Source of the DNA: Rhodobacteraceae bacterium UBA1943
Lineage (GTDB): Bacteria; Pseudomonadota; Alphaproteobacteria; Rhodobacterales; Rhodobacteraceae
Assembly: GCA_002336845.1 (NCBI GenBank)
Contig: DDEX01000045.1
Location: forward strand, 4,430-10,427
Direction: 5' to 3'
DNA: 5,998 nt
The translations under genes were made by a program, and so were the position numbers. A model generated the notes under the pieces. That model did not search any database. It had not been told where the DNA came from and was given only the letters and a program-made list of their open reading frames with translations. Numbering within the stretch: position 1 is the stretch's first letter; every line of letters starts with the position of its first letter. Positions 5,169-5,998 of this stretch are shown in pieces.

Positions 5169-5998
5169 ATGCGCTATTCCCTGCTTGATCTTTGCCCCGT
5201 GCCCGAAGGTGGCGATGCCGCCATGGCCCTTGCCAATTCCGTAGACCTTGCCCGCCATGCCGAGGGCTGGGGCTATCACCGCTTCTGGCTGGCCGAGCAT
5301 CACAACATGCCCGGCATCGCCAGTTCGGCGACCGCGCTGGTTATCGGCCATGTCGCGGCCGGCACCCGCACCATCCGCGTGGGGGCGGGGGGCATCATGT
5401 TGCCCAACCATGCGCCCTTGCAGGTGGCCGAGGCGTTCGGCACCCTTGCCACCCTTTACCCCGGACGGATCGACCTGGGTCTTGGCCGTGCGCCGGGCAC
5501 CGACGGTGTGACCATGCGCGCCCTGCGCCGCAGCATGGACCCGGTAGACCGCTTTCCCGAAGGCGTGATGGAGCTGTTGCATTACCTTGATGCCCCCCGT
5601 GATGAGGCGCCGGTGCGCGCCATTCCGGGCGAGGGCACCGGGGTGCCGGTGTGGATTTTGGGCTCCAGCCTTTATGGCGCGCAACTGGCGGCCTATCTGG
5701 GCCTGCCCTATGCCTTTGCCAGCCATTTCGCGCCCGATCATCTGGAAGAGGCCGCCGCACAGTACCGCCAGTTGTTCCGCCCCTCGCAATGGCTGGAGGC
5801 GCCGCATTTCATGATGGCCGTGGGCGTCAGCGCCGCCGCAACGGATGACGAGGCGGCCTATCTGCGCTCGTCGCAGACGCTGGCCTTTGCCCGCCTGCGT
5901 CTGGGACGGCCGGGCAAACTGCCATGTCCGACGCATGACCTGTCCGAGGTGCCCGCCGCCATGCTGCGCGAGGTGGACAGGGTGCTGGGCTGCTCGGC
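5169..5998 (+). CDS. LLM-class (luciferase-like) flavin-dependent oxidoreductase, YhbW type, cut by window edge
   Basis: The 276 visible codons closely resemble E. coli YhbW (from memory about 335 aa), a single-component member of the bacterial luciferase-like flavin monooxygenase fold that is expected to use reduced FMN. Recognisable segments in order are SLLDLCPVPEG (4-14), RFWLAEHHNMPGIASSATA (38-56), GAGGIMLPNHAPL (72-84), EAFGTLATLYPGRIDLGLGR (88-107), then APGTDG, VWILGSSLYGAQLAA (161-175) and YAFASHFAPD (181-190). The substrate of this group is not established. The ATG at 5169 matches the N-terminus of homologues, yet no purine-rich ribosome binding site precedes it (the ten bases before it are TAGCTTGACC plus GG), so it may be leaderless or weakly translated. 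The gene is missing roughly the last 55-60 residues at the right edge. It starts 249 bases after the ligase, so co-transcription is uncertain. Confidence 0.92.
   Translation, partial: MRYSLLDLCPVPEGGDAAMALANSVDLARHAEGWGYHRFWLAEHHNMPGIASSATALVIGHVAAGTRTIRVGAGGIMLPNHAPLQVAEAFGTLATLYPGRIDLGLGRAPGTDGVTMRALRRSMDPVDRFPEGVMELLHYLDAPRDEAPVRAIPGEGTGVPVWILGSSLYGAQLAAYLGLPYAFASHFAPDHLEEAAAQYRQLFRPSQWLEAPHFMMAVGVSAAATDDEAAYLRSSQTLAFARLRLGRPGKLPCPTHDLSEVPAAMLREVDRVLGCS

Noticed and set aside
5049..5936. Minus-strand open frame opposite the LLM oxidoreductase
   Set aside because: The plus strand encodes a clear YhbW-like protein running off the window, so this is a shadow.

Overview
The window is very GC-rich, has third-position G/C-biased codons and short gaps, and looks like a chromosomal segment of an alphaproteobacterium. 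Rhodobacteraceae (Rhodobacter/Paracoccus-like) is most likely. This comes from the AccB biotin site EAMKTMN, the PreA sequence style and the overall gene set; it is recognition from memory, not a database result.

Layout: (1) Bases 1-395, minus strand: the N-terminal 131 codons of accB, the biotin carboxyl carrier protein of acetyl-CoA carboxylase, cut by the left edge. (2) Bases 396-610: a divergent control region with an A/T-rich core holding a 27-bp near-perfect palindrome (513-539). (3) Bases 611-3254, plus strand: a tight two-gene operon, preT-preA, encoding the two subunits of the bacterial dihydropyrimidine dehydrogenase (first step of reductive uracil/thymine breakdown). It is closed by a textbook intrinsic terminator (3291-3317). 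(4) Bases 3360-4919, plus strand: a 519-aa 4-coumarate-CoA-ligase-like acyl/aryl-CoA synthetase with all core motifs. (5) Bases 4920-5168: a G-tract-rich gap with a 14-bp tandem duplication across the ligase stop codon, a 10-bp perfect GC-rich hairpin, and two G-quadruplex-type motifs. (6) Bases 5169-5998, plus strand: the first 276 codons of a YhbW-type luciferase-like (LLM) flavin-dependent oxidoreductase, cut by the right edge.

How they work together: PreT takes electrons from NAD(P)H through FAD and two N-terminal Fe-S clusters. It passes them to PreA, whose two ferredoxin-type clusters feed an FMN barrel that reduces the pyrimidine 5,6 double bond. The later pathway genes (dihydropyrimidinase, beta-ureidopropionase), a pyrimidine transporter and a dedicated regulator are not in the window, and the terminator makes preT-preA a self-contained transcript. 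The ligase and the LLM oxidoreductase appear to be separate units with unknown substrates. I see no tRNA, rRNA, CRISPR array, insertion sequence or phage gene. The genes are ordinary metabolic ones; the most unusual material is in the two larger gaps (the operator-like palindrome, and the hairpin/G-quadruplex overlap).
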